DNA from: an uncultured Lachnospiraceae bacterium
Lineage (GTDB): Bacteria > Bacillota_A > Clostridia > Lachnospirales > Lachnospiraceae
Assembly: GCA_902783205.1 (NCBI GenBank)
Contig: CACZQE010000381.1
Location: 1-14,925, forward strand
Length of the DNA stretch: 14,925 bases
Direction of reading: 5' to 3'
The stretch's first letter is position 1. Every line of letters starts with the position of its first letter. The notes beneath the pieces are model-generated. The model did not search any database and had not been told where the DNA came from. It saw only the letters and a program-made list of their open reading frames with translations. Shown here piece by piece: positions 1-7,605 of the stretch. A program made the position numbers and the translations under genes.

Positions 1-365
1 GTAAGGAATACGTTGATAAAATTACTGAATCCGCTTGTGATCACATCCAGATCTGTCTGATGATCTTCAGTGTTCCGTAAAAAGAATGTATAACAGCCGA
101 CACTCAGCGGGTTTGTTACAAATATCTTGAACAGAAGAACCAGGACAATGACGATCAGAGAAGCGCCGGCAACCAGACCCAGTACCTGGGGGGACATATT
201 CTGTGCATTTTCCGTAATGGTTTCTGCATCCCCGCTGTTAAATCTCGATGCAATGGATATACCTCCGGTCAGCAATGACAGAAGAAAAGCCGCGACGACA
301 CATTTCCAGTAATTAGATTGAAATGCTGCTTTACCGCTTTGTTTTAATTCACTGATTGTCCACAT
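1..365 (-). CDS. DUF975-type integral membrane protein, N-terminal part (cut by window edge)
   Basis: The 121 visible codons begin MWTISELKQSGKAAF, then NYWKCVV and a hydrophobic helix (about residues 22-40). After a short polar loop with NSGD and ENAQNMS comes a second long helix (about 63-85), then NPLSVGCYTFFLRN. This opening (a 'selK..gk..fk.nYW..v' start followed by membrane helices and 'NPl.vG...ff') is what I know from DUF975 proteins, polytopic membrane proteins of Firmicutes without an assigned function. The start at 365 is set by AAGGAGG at 374-380 on the minus strand, eight bases upstream. The C-terminal part lies left of the window. The gene is transcribed divergently from the EamA-like gene. 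Family assignment is from recall of the motif and no function is inferred. Confidence 0.75.
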   Translation of the reverse strand, partial: MWTISELKQSGKAAFQSNYWKCVVAAFLLSLLTGGISIASRFNSGDAETITENAQNMSPQVLGLVAGASLIVIVLVLLFKIFVTNPLSVGCYTFFLRNTEDHQTDLDVITSGFSNFINVFL

Positions 366-424
366 AATGTCTACCTCCTTATTTATAATCTTAACAGGAC
401 ATATCTTGCTTTGTTTCTGTTGTT

Positions 425-448
425 AGTATACATCATCCTGTGTCACAG
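425..448 (-). promoter_or_regulatory. Possible promoter -10 with overlapping inverted repeat for the DUF975-type gene
   Basis: On the minus strand TATACT (430 to 425) is a 5/6 match to a -10 box and would give a leader of about 50 bases to the start at 365. No good -35 is present at 17-18 bases. Just upstream lies the perfect inverted repeat CTGTG-T-CACAG (438-448), which could be a regulator site. The assignment is weak because the repeat is short and the -35 is missing. Confidence 0.3.
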
Positions 449-508
449 AAACATCACATAATTTATAAATATTAGCATTATTTTGATTTCCCTTTGCCGA
501 TATAGCTT

Positions 509-537
509 TTCACATGGCATGACGGATATGTTATAAT
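509..537 (+). promoter_or_regulatory. Sigma-A type promoter for the EamA-like gene
   Basis: TTCACA (509-514, 5/6 match to TTGACA), a 17-base spacer and a perfect TATAAT (532-537). The -10 is preceded by TGT, giving an extended -10 (TGnTATAAT). Transcription would begin near 544, leaving a leader of about 53 bases before the ATG at 597. This is the best-matching promoter in the window. Confidence 0.75.
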
Positions 538-596
538 AATCCTGTGAAACAATCCCTTTCATCTTTTCTTATGATACTTTATCGGAGGTATTATTT

Positions 597-1025
597 ATGT
601 TTTTTTATATCTGGCCCATGGCACTTCTTGTCTTTTCCAACACCTTATATCAGATCTGCGCCAAAGAGGTACCTGCCAGGATGAACCCTTTCGCATCCCT
701 TACAGTTACCTACCTGATCGGAGCGGCGGCAAGTCTGGCATTATACCATCTGCTTGGCAATGAAGGGAGTCTGATCAAGGAATACGGAAAGCTGAACTGG
801 GCGCCCTTTGTTCTGGGATTCGTAGTTGTAGGCCTGGAAGTCGGATGGATTTATGCCTATAAGGCAGGATGGAAGGTCAGTACCGCATTTATCGTTCAGA
901 GTGCTTTTCTTGCATTGGTTCTTCTTCTTGTAGGATATTTCCTTTATCATGAAACACTGACCTGGAACAAGCTTGTCGGTGTGGCGCTCTGTATGATAGG
1001 CCTTGTCTTTATTAACTATAACTGA
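597..1025 (+). CDS. Small EamA/DMT-type transporter (single five-helix repeat)
   Basis: A 142-residue, almost wholly hydrophobic protein with five predicted membrane segments (about 2-22, 33-52, 69-89, 95-117, 125-141). The late segment reads WNKLVGVALCMIGLVFINY, matching the 'l...igi.li..Gv..in' end of EamA repeats in the drug/metabolite transporter superfamily. Full-length EamA transporters have two such repeats (ten helices, about 300 residues). A one-repeat protein is expected to work as a dimer, as SMR-type proteins do. The start has GGAGG at 584-588, eight bases before the ATG. It follows a strong promoter and is 20 bases upstream of the next gene, so the two probably share a transcript. 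The substrate cannot be read from the sequence. Confidence 0.8.
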   Translation: MFFYIWPMALLVFSNTLYQICAKEVPARMNPFASLTVTYLIGAAASLALYHLLGNEGSLIKEYGKLNWAPFVLGFVVVGLEVGWIYAYKAGWKVSTAFIVQSAFLALVLLLVGYFLYHETLTWNKLVGVALCMIGLVFINYN

Positions 1026-1045
1026 TTTTAGGAGGTATTAAGATT

Positions 1046-1480
1046 ATGAAAAACAATCGCAGCAGCCTGAATACGGTTCTTTCTCTTATAGCCATTATTC
1101 TTGCTGTTATTGCCCTGGTCAGTGTATACAGGCCGGTGGAAAAAGAGGAGAGCAGGGAACAGGGAGAGATACAGTATGTCATGTACCTTGGAACTAATGA
1201 TAAAGATACCAACCAGCCGCTCTTCACACCGGAGGAAGCCCAGAAAGCGGCAGAGACAATCCTGCTGAAGCATTTTGGAGGTTATACGATCCAGGAAGCA
1301 AACGGAGGATGGATAGATGATAACAAGGTATATCAGGAATATACACTGGTCATTTATCTGAGTGACACGACCCCGGACCAGGTCCATGCCGCGGCTGATG
1401 AAATGCTGAAAATATTTAATCAAAGCTCAGTGCTCATTCAGGCAAATAAGACAGAAACGGAATTCTACTCCGGAGAATAA
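1046..1480 (+). CDS. Membrane-anchored DUF3574-like protein
   Basis: 144 residues. One N-terminal membrane helix (about 9-27) follows a short basic start (MKNNR), so the remainder is probably outside the cell as an uncleaved anchor protein; there is no lipobox Cys. The soluble part contains YVMYLGTNDKD, then FTPEEAQKAAETIL, GGYTIQEANGGWID and YQEYTLVIYL. This order ('lyfG...' strand, helix, 'G.Tv..a.G.W', '.Ey..v.i.') resembles DUF3574, a small family without a known activity. A good ribosome binding site (AGGAGG at 1030-1035) fixes the start. It is probably co-transcribed with the EamA-like gene. The family call is from motif recall and could be wrong; the topology is firmer. Confidence 0.6.
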   Translation: MKNNRSSLNTVLSLIAIILAVIALVSVYRPVEKEESREQGEIQYVMYLGTNDKDTNQPLFTPEEAQKAAETILLKHFGGYTIQEANGGWIDDNKVYQEYTLVIYLSDTTPDQVHAAADEMLKIFNQSSVLIQANKTETEFYSGE

Positions 1481-1485
1481 TTTAA

Positions 1486-1505
1486 TGTTATTCATATAAA
1501 TAACA
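1486..1505. terminator. AT-rich hairpin between convergent genes (possible bidirectional terminator)
   Basis: TGTTATT (1486-1492) and AATAACA (1499-1505) form a perfect 7-bp stem with a six-base loop. It lies between the end of the DUF3574-like gene (1480) and the end of the oppositely oriented transporter gene (1518). The stem has few G-C pairs and there is no clean T-run on either side, so it is only a weak terminator candidate. Confidence 0.3.
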
Positions 1506-1517
1506 GAAAACAAATGA

Positions 1518-2825
1518 TTATTTTGACCAGGGGAATTGTATCGGTTCAAATATCTGTCTTGTTCTGTTGAGCAGGGCAATGGCCTGGTGTTCAGATTCAT
1601 AGGGGACAGACTGGCTCATATCCACAGGGATCAGAGTCCGGTCCTGTCCCTTGCTCATTTCATGGATCAGATATTCCATACAGTTTTCAACCGTGGCCTG
1701 TGGATGATAGAAATAGAGGCCGCTGTAGCCCTGAAGTTTATGCTGGGGCCTGCGAACAACCCGAAAGCGTGTCCGATTTATCATATCAAGAAAACGAAGC
1801 TCCAGTTCTTCAATGATTTCATCGTAGTCAATAACCCGAATGAAGCAGATCTGATCTTCATCGCTGAAGCCCCCTTCCACATAATTACGGTAAGGAGACC
1901 TTTTCATCATTTCATATTCCTCTTTTTCGGCTCTGTTCAGTTTTCCTCCCCTGTAGATCATGAGGGAGGATTTTCTTACTGTATATGCCCCGTAGGCCAG
2001 CCCCATGGACAAAAGCAGATTGGTCAGGAAAACAGCATCCTTGTGATCAAGAGAAGTCACATGCAGGTATCTGCGGTTGGGAATATCATAAAGGGCGGCT
2101 CCGTCCATGACTATGGCAGGAACGTTTACATCCATTGTGCCCATCTGGGAGATCATAAAAGCCGGAGCCCACTTGGAAATCAGACATATTTTGGCGTTTT
2201 CATCGTAAAGACGGTTTAAAATCACCAGTACAGTGGAATCGATTCGGGTGTACCTGTCCGGGACGAGATCCTGCAGCCTGATGAAAAAGAGATACTCTTC
2301 ATGCTTTTTCCGGGGCAGAGTAACAGAATTAACAAGTCCTGCCACCAGAATACCGATAACAGTGTCAATGATACGGTTTACCATATATAAAAAAGGCTGG
2401 TCAAGATCGGGATATGTTCCCAGAATACAGATAAAGACAACCGCTGCAAGAGAAGCCGCATCCGGATTTTTCATGACAACACAGGTGTATATGGTTAACA
2501 TGATGCCAATACCCATGATTGCATAGGCGATCAGCACATGGACGGGAATGCCGGCTTTTGAAAGTGCCATGATCAGTATCAGAAACAGAGCTGCCCAGCC
2601 GGCGCCAACAAATGTACTGACGACCCGGTTGAAAGAGGTTCTGATACTGTCTGAACGATACGGCTGTATACATATGATGGCAGCCACAGTCGATTGCATG
2701 ACAAGACCGCCGTATCCTCTGATCCAGTAGATTACAAGACACAGAAATACGGCAATACCGGTTTTTATAATTCGAAGGCCCAGATGAGGCAATTTGACTG
2801 AATGAAACTTCTTTTTCTTCTCCAT
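1518..2825 (-). CDS. Aromatic-acid-exporter/FUSC-like membrane protein with a degenerate HAD-like C-terminal domain
   Basis: 435 residues. The N-terminal third (about 15-170) is membrane-embedded: GLRIIKTGIAVFLCLVIY, then TVAAIICIQPYRSDSIRTSFNRVVSTFVGAG and several further helices ending at NSVTLP. 'RiiKtgiAv' plus 'q.t..aS...a..R..gT..Ga' is the pattern of the ArAE/FUSC exporter families. The soluble part (about 176-420) looks like a Cof-type HAD phosphatase: AKICLISKW sits where the 'TGR' motif would be and PAIVMDGAALYD where 'P.I..NGA.iyd' would be. The DxDGT nucleophile motif is replaced around FIRLQDLVPD (181-190), so it is probably catalytically dead and may be regulatory. It starts 28 bases after the CoA-transferase-like gene, in the same direction, with only a weak AGG upstream; coupling is likely. 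The substrate is unknown. Confidence 0.7.
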   Translation of the reverse strand: MEKKKKFHSVKLPHLGLRIIKTGIAVFLCLVIYWIRGYGGLVMQSTVAAIICIQPYRSDSIRTSFNRVVSTFVGAGWAALFLILIMALSKAGIPVHVLIAYAIMGIGIMLTIYTCVVMKNPDAASLAAVVFICILGTYPDLDQPFLYMVNRIIDTVIGILVAGLVNSVTLPRKKHEEYLFFIRLQDLVPDRYTRIDSTVLVILNRLYDENAKICLISKWAPAFMISQMGTMDVNVPAIVMDGAALYDIPNRRYLHVTSLDHKDAVFLTNLLLSMGLAYGAYTVRKSSLMIYRGGKLNRAEKEEYEMMKRSPYRNYVEGGFSDEDQICFIRVIDYDEIIEELELRFLDMINRTRFRVVRRPQHKLQGYSGLYFYHPQATVENCMEYLIHEMSKGQDRTLIPVDMSQSVPYESEHQAIALLNRTRQIFEPIQFPWSK

Positions 2826-2853
2826 AATTTATACCTGATCTATCCCGGGCTGT

Positions 2854-4032
2854 TTATGTGAAAAGCCCCTTTTTCTCAAGCTCGCCGTAATCCAGCCCCA
2901 GGGATTCAATAATCTCTCTGGTGTGATAGCCCAGAGGATATCCTGCATGTTTATATTCACAGGGGCTTTCACTGAAATGAATTGCCGTTGCCATCTGTCT
3001 TACTTTTATTCCATTCCGGGAGGGCAGGGGTACTTCAACAACCATCTTTCTTTCCTTTACCTGTTCATCCTCCAGGAGAGCTTCTTCAAGGTTCAGGACA
3101 GGCTGGACGCAGGCGTCATAGTGACTGAATATCTGTGTCCATTCCTTCTTTGTTTTTGACTTGAATATCCTGCGGATTTCTTCTTTGATCCTTCCGGTGT
3201 CTTTAGGACGGACTGTCTCACAAATCAGGTCCTCCCGTCCGATTCCCATGCAGAACTCTTTCCAGAACTTTGGTTCCAGTGAACCTACACTCATGAACTC
3301 GCCGTCTTTTGTTTCGTAATAATCATAGATACAGCCGCCATTGAGCATTTCTTTTTCTCTGCCGGGCTGCCTGCCTGAAACAAGAAATCCTGCTCCGTCA
3401 AGGCTGTTGAAGGGAATACATCCGTCAAGCATGGACACATCGATATACTGACCCTTCCCGGTCATGGTCCTGTGATAGACGGCTGCCAGGATACCGATTA
3501 CGGAATTCATGGAACCGACTGCCACGTCGGCTATCTGAAAGTTCATGAGGGAAGGGCCTCCCTTTTCTTTTCCCGCGTGGGAAATAATACCGCTTCTGGC
3601 AAGGTAATTTATATCATGTCCTGCGGCATCCCGCAGCGGTCCCGTCTGTCCGTAGCCTGTAAGAGAGCAGTAGATCAGTCCCGGATTGACAGCGCTCAGT
3701 TCTTCGTAGCCCAGCCCTAATCTGTTCATGACACCGGGTCTGAACTGCTCAAGAACTATGTCGTATTCCTTGATCAGTTCCCTGATGATTTCTTTTGCTT
3801 CCGGCTTTTTCAGGTTAAGAAACATGGTCTTTTTATTTCTTCCAAGCCAGGCATGACATGCAGAAATCCCGCTGTCTTCAATAAAGGGCTCATAATTGAT
3901 TACCAGATCAGGCCTTCCCGGTGCGCTGATCTTCAGAACTTCAGCCCCCATATCAGCAAGCATCAGTGAAGCATACGGTCCCGGAAGCAGAGTAGAAAAG
4001 TCGAGAACCTTCAGTCCATTTAAAACACCCAT
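2854..4032 (-). CDS. Family III CoA-transferase (CaiB/BaiF type), close to alpha-methylacyl-CoA racemase
   Basis: 392 residues with the hallmarks of family III CoA-transferases: LKVLDFSTLLPGPYAS near the start, then LADMGAEVLKI, GRNKKTMFLNLK, DIVLEQFRPGVMNRLGLGYEEL and GYGQTGP. The residues used by alpha-methylacyl-CoA racemases are all present: His139 in GHDINY, Asp169 in QIADVAVG and Glu253 in SLEPKFW. This suggests CoA-ester epimerisation, or CoA transfer between organic acids, in the cytosol. I chose the ATG at 4032 over one at 4080: GGAGGT lies at 4037-4042, and the extended -10 at 4093-4101 would leave almost no leader for the longer form. The downstream partner is the aromatic-acid-exporter-like gene, which hints at metabolism and export of an organic acid. 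The substrate is not identifiable. Confidence 0.85.
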   Translation of the reverse strand: MGVLNGLKVLDFSTLLPGPYASLMLADMGAEVLKISAPGRPDLVINYEPFIEDSGISACHAWLGRNKKTMFLNLKKPEAKEIIRELIKEYDIVLEQFRPGVMNRLGLGYEELSAVNPGLIYCSLTGYGQTGPLRDAAGHDINYLARSGIISHAGKEKGGPSLMNFQIADVAVGSMNSVIGILAAVYHRTMTGKGQYIDVSMLDGCIPFNSLDGAGFLVSGRQPGREKEMLNGGCIYDYYETKDGEFMSVGSLEPKFWKEFCMGIGREDLICETVRPKDTGRIKEEIRRIFKSKTKKEWTQIFSHYDACVQPVLNLEEALLEDEQVKERKMVVEVPLPSRNGIKVRQMATAIHFSESPCEYKHAGYPLGYHTREIIESLGLDYGELEKKGLFT

Positions 4033-4092
4033 AGCCACCTCCATTAGTTTTACGGACAGGATACAACCTGTCTGATACATTTTCCTGATCTG

Positions 4093-4101
4093 ATTATATC
4101 A
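4093..4101 (-). promoter_or_regulatory. Extended -10 promoter for the CoA-transferase-like operon
   Basis: On the minus strand TGATATAAT (4101 to 4093) is a full TATAAT with the TGn extension. No good -35 is seen at 17-18 bases, which extended -10 promoters can tolerate. The transcription start would be near 4086, about 54 bases before the chosen start codon at 4032. Confidence 0.5.
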
Positions 4102-4111
4102 TGAAATCCCC

Positions 4112-4140
4112 TTGACGGGGTATTTTCAATTAACTACACT
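4112..4140 (+). promoter_or_regulatory. Promoter candidate for the flavoprotein-MATE-CDF operon
   Basis: TTGACG (4112-4117, 5/6), a 17-base spacer and TACACT (4135-4140, 4/6). A TATAAT at 4140-4145 is also present, but at a 22-base spacing. The -35 is embedded in a small inverted repeat, CCCC-TTGAC-GGGG (4108-4120), which could be an operator. The region faces the opposite-strand promoter at 4093-4101, so the two units may be regulated together. Confidence 0.5.
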
Positions 4141-4211
4141 ATAATCAGTAATATTAAATCATTACAATGTAAAATTGCTGTTTTTATAAGAAAGAAAAAG
4201 AGGGTAAGATA

Positions 4212-4838
4212 ATGGCTAAAGTATTATTGATCAACGGCAGTCCCCATGTTCACGGATGTACTGCGACGGCACTTGACGAGATGATTAAGACTTTTGAGGA
4301 AGAAGGAATTGAGACACAGCTGGTTCAGCTGGGGAACAGCGAGATACACGGTTGCATAGCATGTGGCTCCTGTATGAAAACAGGCAAATGTGTATTTGAC
4401 GATATAGTTAATAAGATTGCGCCTTTATTTGAGGAGGCGGACGGCCTGGTGGCCGGCAGCCCCGTCTATTACGGTTCACCTAACGGAGCCCTCCTGGCAT
4501 GTCTTGACCGTCTCTTTTACTCCACGCCTTTTTCGAAGCATATGAAGGTTGGCGCGGCAGTTACCAGCTGTCGAAGAGGAGGAAACACGGCTTCTTTTGA
4601 TGTTTTAAATAAGTATTTTACTATCAGTGGCATGCCCCTTGCCTCCTCCACCTACTGGAACCAGGTACACGGATTCAAAGCGGAAGATGTGAAGAAGGAC
4701 CTTGAAGGACTTCAGACTATGAGAAATCTCGCCAGAAATATGGCATTCATGATTCGGGCCATTGCCGATGCAAAAGATAAATACGGCCTTCCTCAGGTAG
4801 AACAGGATGCCTTTACAAGTTTCCCGGACGGCAAGTGA
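4212..4838 (+). CDS. Flavodoxin-fold iron-sulfur flavoprotein / NAD(P)H-dependent FMN reductase family
   Basis: 208 residues. The N-terminal VLLINGSPHVHGCTATAL is the FMN-phosphate loop (GSPxxxGxT) of flavodoxin-like reductases. GCIACGSCMKTGKC supplies four cysteines (48, 51, 54, 60; spacing CX2CX2CX5C), the arrangement that binds a [4Fe-4S] cluster in iron-sulfur flavoproteins. AGSPVYYGSPNGALLACLDRL is the second flavin-contacting segment. It is expected to be a cytosolic electron-transfer or quinone/FMN reductase. GAGGG at 4200-4204, seven bases before the ATG, fixes the start. It opens a tightly packed operon with two MATE transporters and a CDF exporter, which suggests a link to redox-cycling or toxic compounds; that link is inference. 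The final 40 residues are variable and not informative. Confidence 0.85.
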   Translation: MAKVLLINGSPHVHGCTATALDEMIKTFEEEGIETQLVQLGNSEIHGCIACGSCMKTGKCVFDDIVNKIAPLFEEADGLVAGSPVYYGSPNGALLACLDRLFYSTPFSKHMKVGAAVTSCRRGGNTASFDVLNKYFTISGMPLASSTYWNQVHGFKAEDVKKDLEGLQTMRNLARNMAFMIRAIADAKDKYGLPQVEQDAFTSFPDGK

Positions 4839-4843
4839 TAAGA

Positions 4844-6208
4844 ATGGATGATAAACGTTTTCTTTTTGAAGAAGACAGTGTTCCCCACGCCCTTGCGGTC
4901 ATGGCTCTGCCGGCTGTTGCCAGCCAGCTGATCACCCTGGCCTATAATCTGGCTGACACCTGGTTTGTGGGAAGGACTAACAACCCCTATATGGTTGCTT
5001 CCTGCTCACTGGTGCTTCCTGTTTATATGCTGACCATCGTCATTTCAAATGTGTTTGGGGCAGGAGGAGGAACGCTGATTGCCCGGTTGATCGGAAGCAA
5101 TCAGGATGAAGAGGCTTCCAGGGTTTCTGCGGCCTGCATCTGGATGTCTCTGCTTACTGCTGTCGTATTTTCCTTACTGTGTCTTGTCGGTATGACTCCT
5201 TTGCTGCGATTTCTGGGCGCAAGTGACAATGTTCTGACCTACTCAAAGGAGTATATGCTTTTTGTGGTCGTGATCGGAGGAATACCGGTCATCCTCAGCA
5301 ACACGCTTTCCTCCATGCTGCGCAGTATCGGCATGTCTTCGCAGGCCTCTTTCGGGCTTAGTATGGGAGGACTGCTAAATATTTTCCTGGATCCTTTGTT
5401 TATGTTTGTTCTGCTTCCTGACGGAAAGCAGGTAATGGGGGCCGCTATTGCGACTTTAGTAAGCAATCTCGCGGCCTTTGGCTATTTTATCACAGTCTAC
5501 AGGAAGGCATCCGGAGAAACAGTGCTGCGGATTCGCCTTAAAGGCAGATATCCGTCAAAGCAGTCACTGGCTTCAATTTTCGGTGTAGGAATTCCCGCAG
5601 CTGCCGGAATCTTCCTGTTTGATATCTGCACTATTGTAATCAACAGACTTGCAGCCTCTTATGGAGATATAGAACTGGCGGCCATAGGAATTGTTCTGAA
5701 GGCTGAGCGGCTGCCTCTGAATATCGGTGTCGGAATCTGTATGGGTATGGTTCCCCTCCTGGCTTACAGTTACTCTTCAGGAGATATAGAGCGCATGGAT
5801 GCTGTTTTCCGTTTCGGAAGAGCGGTTGGACTGGGTATCGGACTGACCTGTGTTGTTCTCTACTATGTGTTCGCTCCCGGGATTATGAAAGCTTTTATCG
5901 CCGATGCAGATACGGTACGGTTCGGCACACATTTTCTGCGGGCCAGATGCTTTGCGACACCGCTGATGTTTCTGTGCTTTTCCATGGTACATTTTACCCA
6001 GGCAATCGGACTGGGCAGGGAATCATTCTGGCTTGCCGTGATCAGGCAGCTTGTGTTTAATATTCCCTTATTATTTCTTTTAAACAGGCTTGCAGGAATG
6101 ACGGGTATCGTATGGACCCAGGCTCTGGCGGACTGCCTTACTGCCATTATTTCTTATATCATCTACGCGGGAATCAGAAAACGGAAAGGATGGCCCGCTG
6201 CATTATGA
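4844..6208 (+). CDS. MATE family efflux transporter (first of two)
   Basis: 454 residues with twelve expected membrane helices. FLFEEDSVPHALAVMALPAVASQLITLAYNLADTWFVG is the typical opening of clostridial MATE proteins, and NVFGAGGGTLIARLIG is the conserved glycine-rich segment. A second pseudo-repeat begins near GIPAAAGIFLFDICTIVINR. MATE proteins exchange cationic drugs or metabolites for H+ or Na+ across the membrane. The ATG at 4844 lies five bases after the upstream stop codon; a GTG at 4835 would overlap that stop and add three residues. Neither has a clear ribosome binding site, so translation is probably coupled to the flavoprotein gene. The 3' end overlaps the next MATE gene by four bases (ATGA). 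Substrate unknown. Confidence 0.9.
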   Translation: MDDKRFLFEEDSVPHALAVMALPAVASQLITLAYNLADTWFVGRTNNPYMVASCSLVLPVYMLTIVISNVFGAGGGTLIARLIGSNQDEEASRVSAACIWMSLLTAVVFSLLCLVGMTPLLRFLGASDNVLTYSKEYMLFVVVIGGIPVILSNTLSSMLRSIGMSSQASFGLSMGGLLNIFLDPLFMFVLLPDGKQVMGAAIATLVSNLAAFGYFITVYRKASGETVLRIRLKGRYPSKQSLASIFGVGIPAAAGIFLFDICTIVINRLAASYGDIELAAIGIVLKAERLPLNIGVGICMGMVPLLAYSYSSGDIERMDAVFRFGRAVGLGIGLTCVVLYYVFAPGIMKAFIADADTVRFGTHFLRARCFATPLMFLCFSMVHFTQAIGLGRESFWLAVIRQLVFNIPLLFLLNRLAGMTGIVWTQALADCLTAIISYIIYAGIRKRKGWPAAL

Positions 6209-7584
6209 ATGTGGACAGCGCAAATACAAGTATATATAAAAAGGCACTCATACTGGCCATTCCCATGATGATACAGAGCGGTATTGCCAATGCGGTCGTT
6301 CTGGTTGATAACCTGATGGTCGGAAGCCTTGGAACCGAGTGCATTACCGGCGTCTCTATCAGCGCTCAGATACTCTTTGTCTTTAATCTGGCAGTATTCG
6401 GAGGACTGTCGGGACCGGGCATTTACGGGGCCCAGTATTTCGGAAACGGAGACAGGGAAGGATTTGCCCGGGTTTTCAGGCTCAAGCTCTGGATCGTTAT
6501 ACTGGTAACCCTGTCCGGAATCGGGATTTTTCTGCTGGCCGGGCCTTCCCTAATCCGATTATATCTGACCGGAACGGGTAACTCTTTTGATCCGGATCTT
6601 ACTATGAAGTATGGACTGGATTACCTTAATATCATGCTGATCGGCCTGATTCCCTTCTCCCTGACCCAGGTCTACGCCGGCAGCTTCCGGGAGATGAACC
6701 ACAGCCTGGAACCCATGATAGCGGGTCTGATTTCCGTTGCTGTGGATATAGTCTTCAACTATCTGCTGATTTACGGAAAAGGAGGATTGCCTGCTCTGGG
6801 TGTGAAAGGAGCGGCGATTGCCACGGTTTTATCCCGCTTTGTGGATCTTGCAGTCATTGCCGGCTGGCGTAAAGCCAAAAGCAGCGAGTTTCCTTTTCTT
6901 AATCATGTTTATGACACACTGCTGATTCCCTTAGGGATGATGAAGACAATCATTATCAAAAGTATACCTATTTTCTGTAATGAATTTCTGTGGGCGGCCG
7001 GTGTTGCTGCTTTATCCCAGTGCTATTCCAGAAAAGGTCTGGCTGTCGTAGCGGGACTTAATATAGCAAATGTTCTCTGCAATCTGTTAAATGTCGTATT
7101 TATAAATCTGGGAGCGGCTGCAGGGATACTGGAAGGGCAGCTGCTTGGCGCTTCTGAGTTCCGGCTGGCTATGGACAGCGCAAAGAAACTTGTATTGTTT
7201 AACGGAGCTGTCTGCCTGGTTCTGACTCTTATTCTGATCGGACTGTCAGGGGTTTTCCCCAGGGCATATAACACAACGGCAGAGGTCAGGGACCTTGCGC
7301 GGTGGTTTATCATTATCCTGGCTGTGTTTTTCCCTCTGCAGGGAATGATGAATACGCTTTACTTTGTTCTCAGATCCGGCGGCAAGACCCTGATCACATT
7401 TGTATTTGACAGTGTTTTTTCATGGGTGGTATCAGTTCCTCTGGCCTATACTTTATGCAGGTTCAGCCCTTTTTCCATCCTGGCCATCCTGGCTATTGTG
7501 CAGGGGGCAGAGCTGATTAAAGTACTATTCGGTTTCTATCTTGTAAATAAAGGAATATGGATCACCAATCTGGTAGCACAGTAA
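6205..7584 (+). CDS. MATE family efflux transporter (second, different subfamily)
   Basis: 459 residues. YKKALILAIPMMIQSGIANAVVLVDNLMVGSLGTECITG is the MATE N-terminal signature. It is followed by GPGIYGAQYFGNGD and YGKGGLPALGVKGAAIATVLSR, the motif before the central loop; ILEGQLLGA is the second-half equivalent. Twelve helices are expected. The ATG at 6205 shares four bases (ATGA) with the preceding stop, and the conserved sequence begins shortly after it. Upstream in-frame ATGs at 6112 and 6190 would lie inside the previous gene and are not preferred. It is clearly divergent from the first MATE at all motifs, so the pair does not look like a recent duplication. The two may form a complex or handle different substrates. 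Confidence 0.9.
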   Translation: MNVDSANTSIYKKALILAIPMMIQSGIANAVVLVDNLMVGSLGTECITGVSISAQILFVFNLAVFGGLSGPGIYGAQYFGNGDREGFARVFRLKLWIVILVTLSGIGIFLLAGPSLIRLYLTGTGNSFDPDLTMKYGLDYLNIMLIGLIPFSLTQVYAGSFREMNHSLEPMIAGLISVAVDIVFNYLLIYGKGGLPALGVKGAAIATVLSRFVDLAVIAGWRKAKSSEFPFLNHVYDTLLIPLGMMKTIIIKSIPIFCNEFLWAAGVAALSQCYSRKGLAVVAGLNIANVLCNLLNVVFINLGAAAGILEGQLLGASEFRLAMDSAKKLVLFNGAVCLVLTLILIGLSGVFPRAYNTTAEVRDLARWFIIILAVFFPLQGMMNTLYFVLRSGGKTLITFVFDSVFSWVVSVPLAYTLCRFSPFSILAILAIVQGAELIKVLFGFYLVNKGIWITNLVAQ

Positions 7585-7605
7585 ATGAGCAAAAAAGGAG
7601 ATACT

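Noticed and set aside
127..312. 61-codon plus-strand frame
   Set aside because: Antisense to the DUF975-type gene, which has a strong ribosome binding site and membrane helices in the correct frame.
1536..2219. Long open frame (227 codons) on the plus strand
   Set aside because: It is antisense to the exporter-like gene, has no ribosome binding site and its product has no recognisable domain; the opposite-strand gene has clear membrane helices.
2401..2742. 113-codon minus-strand frame, Cys/His-rich
   Set aside because: Lies in another frame of the exporter-like gene; composition is that of a shadow frame.
4033..4080. Longer N-terminus for the CoA-transferase-like gene, starting at 4080
   Set aside because: GGAGGT precedes the ATG at 4032, the family motif begins right after it, and the predicted transcription start leaves almost no room for the longer form.
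6112..6204. Earlier start for the second MATE gene
   Set aside because: It would lie inside the first MATE gene; the extra residues (MDPGSGGLPYCHYF...) are not MATE-like, and the ATGA overlap at 6205 is the usual arrangement.
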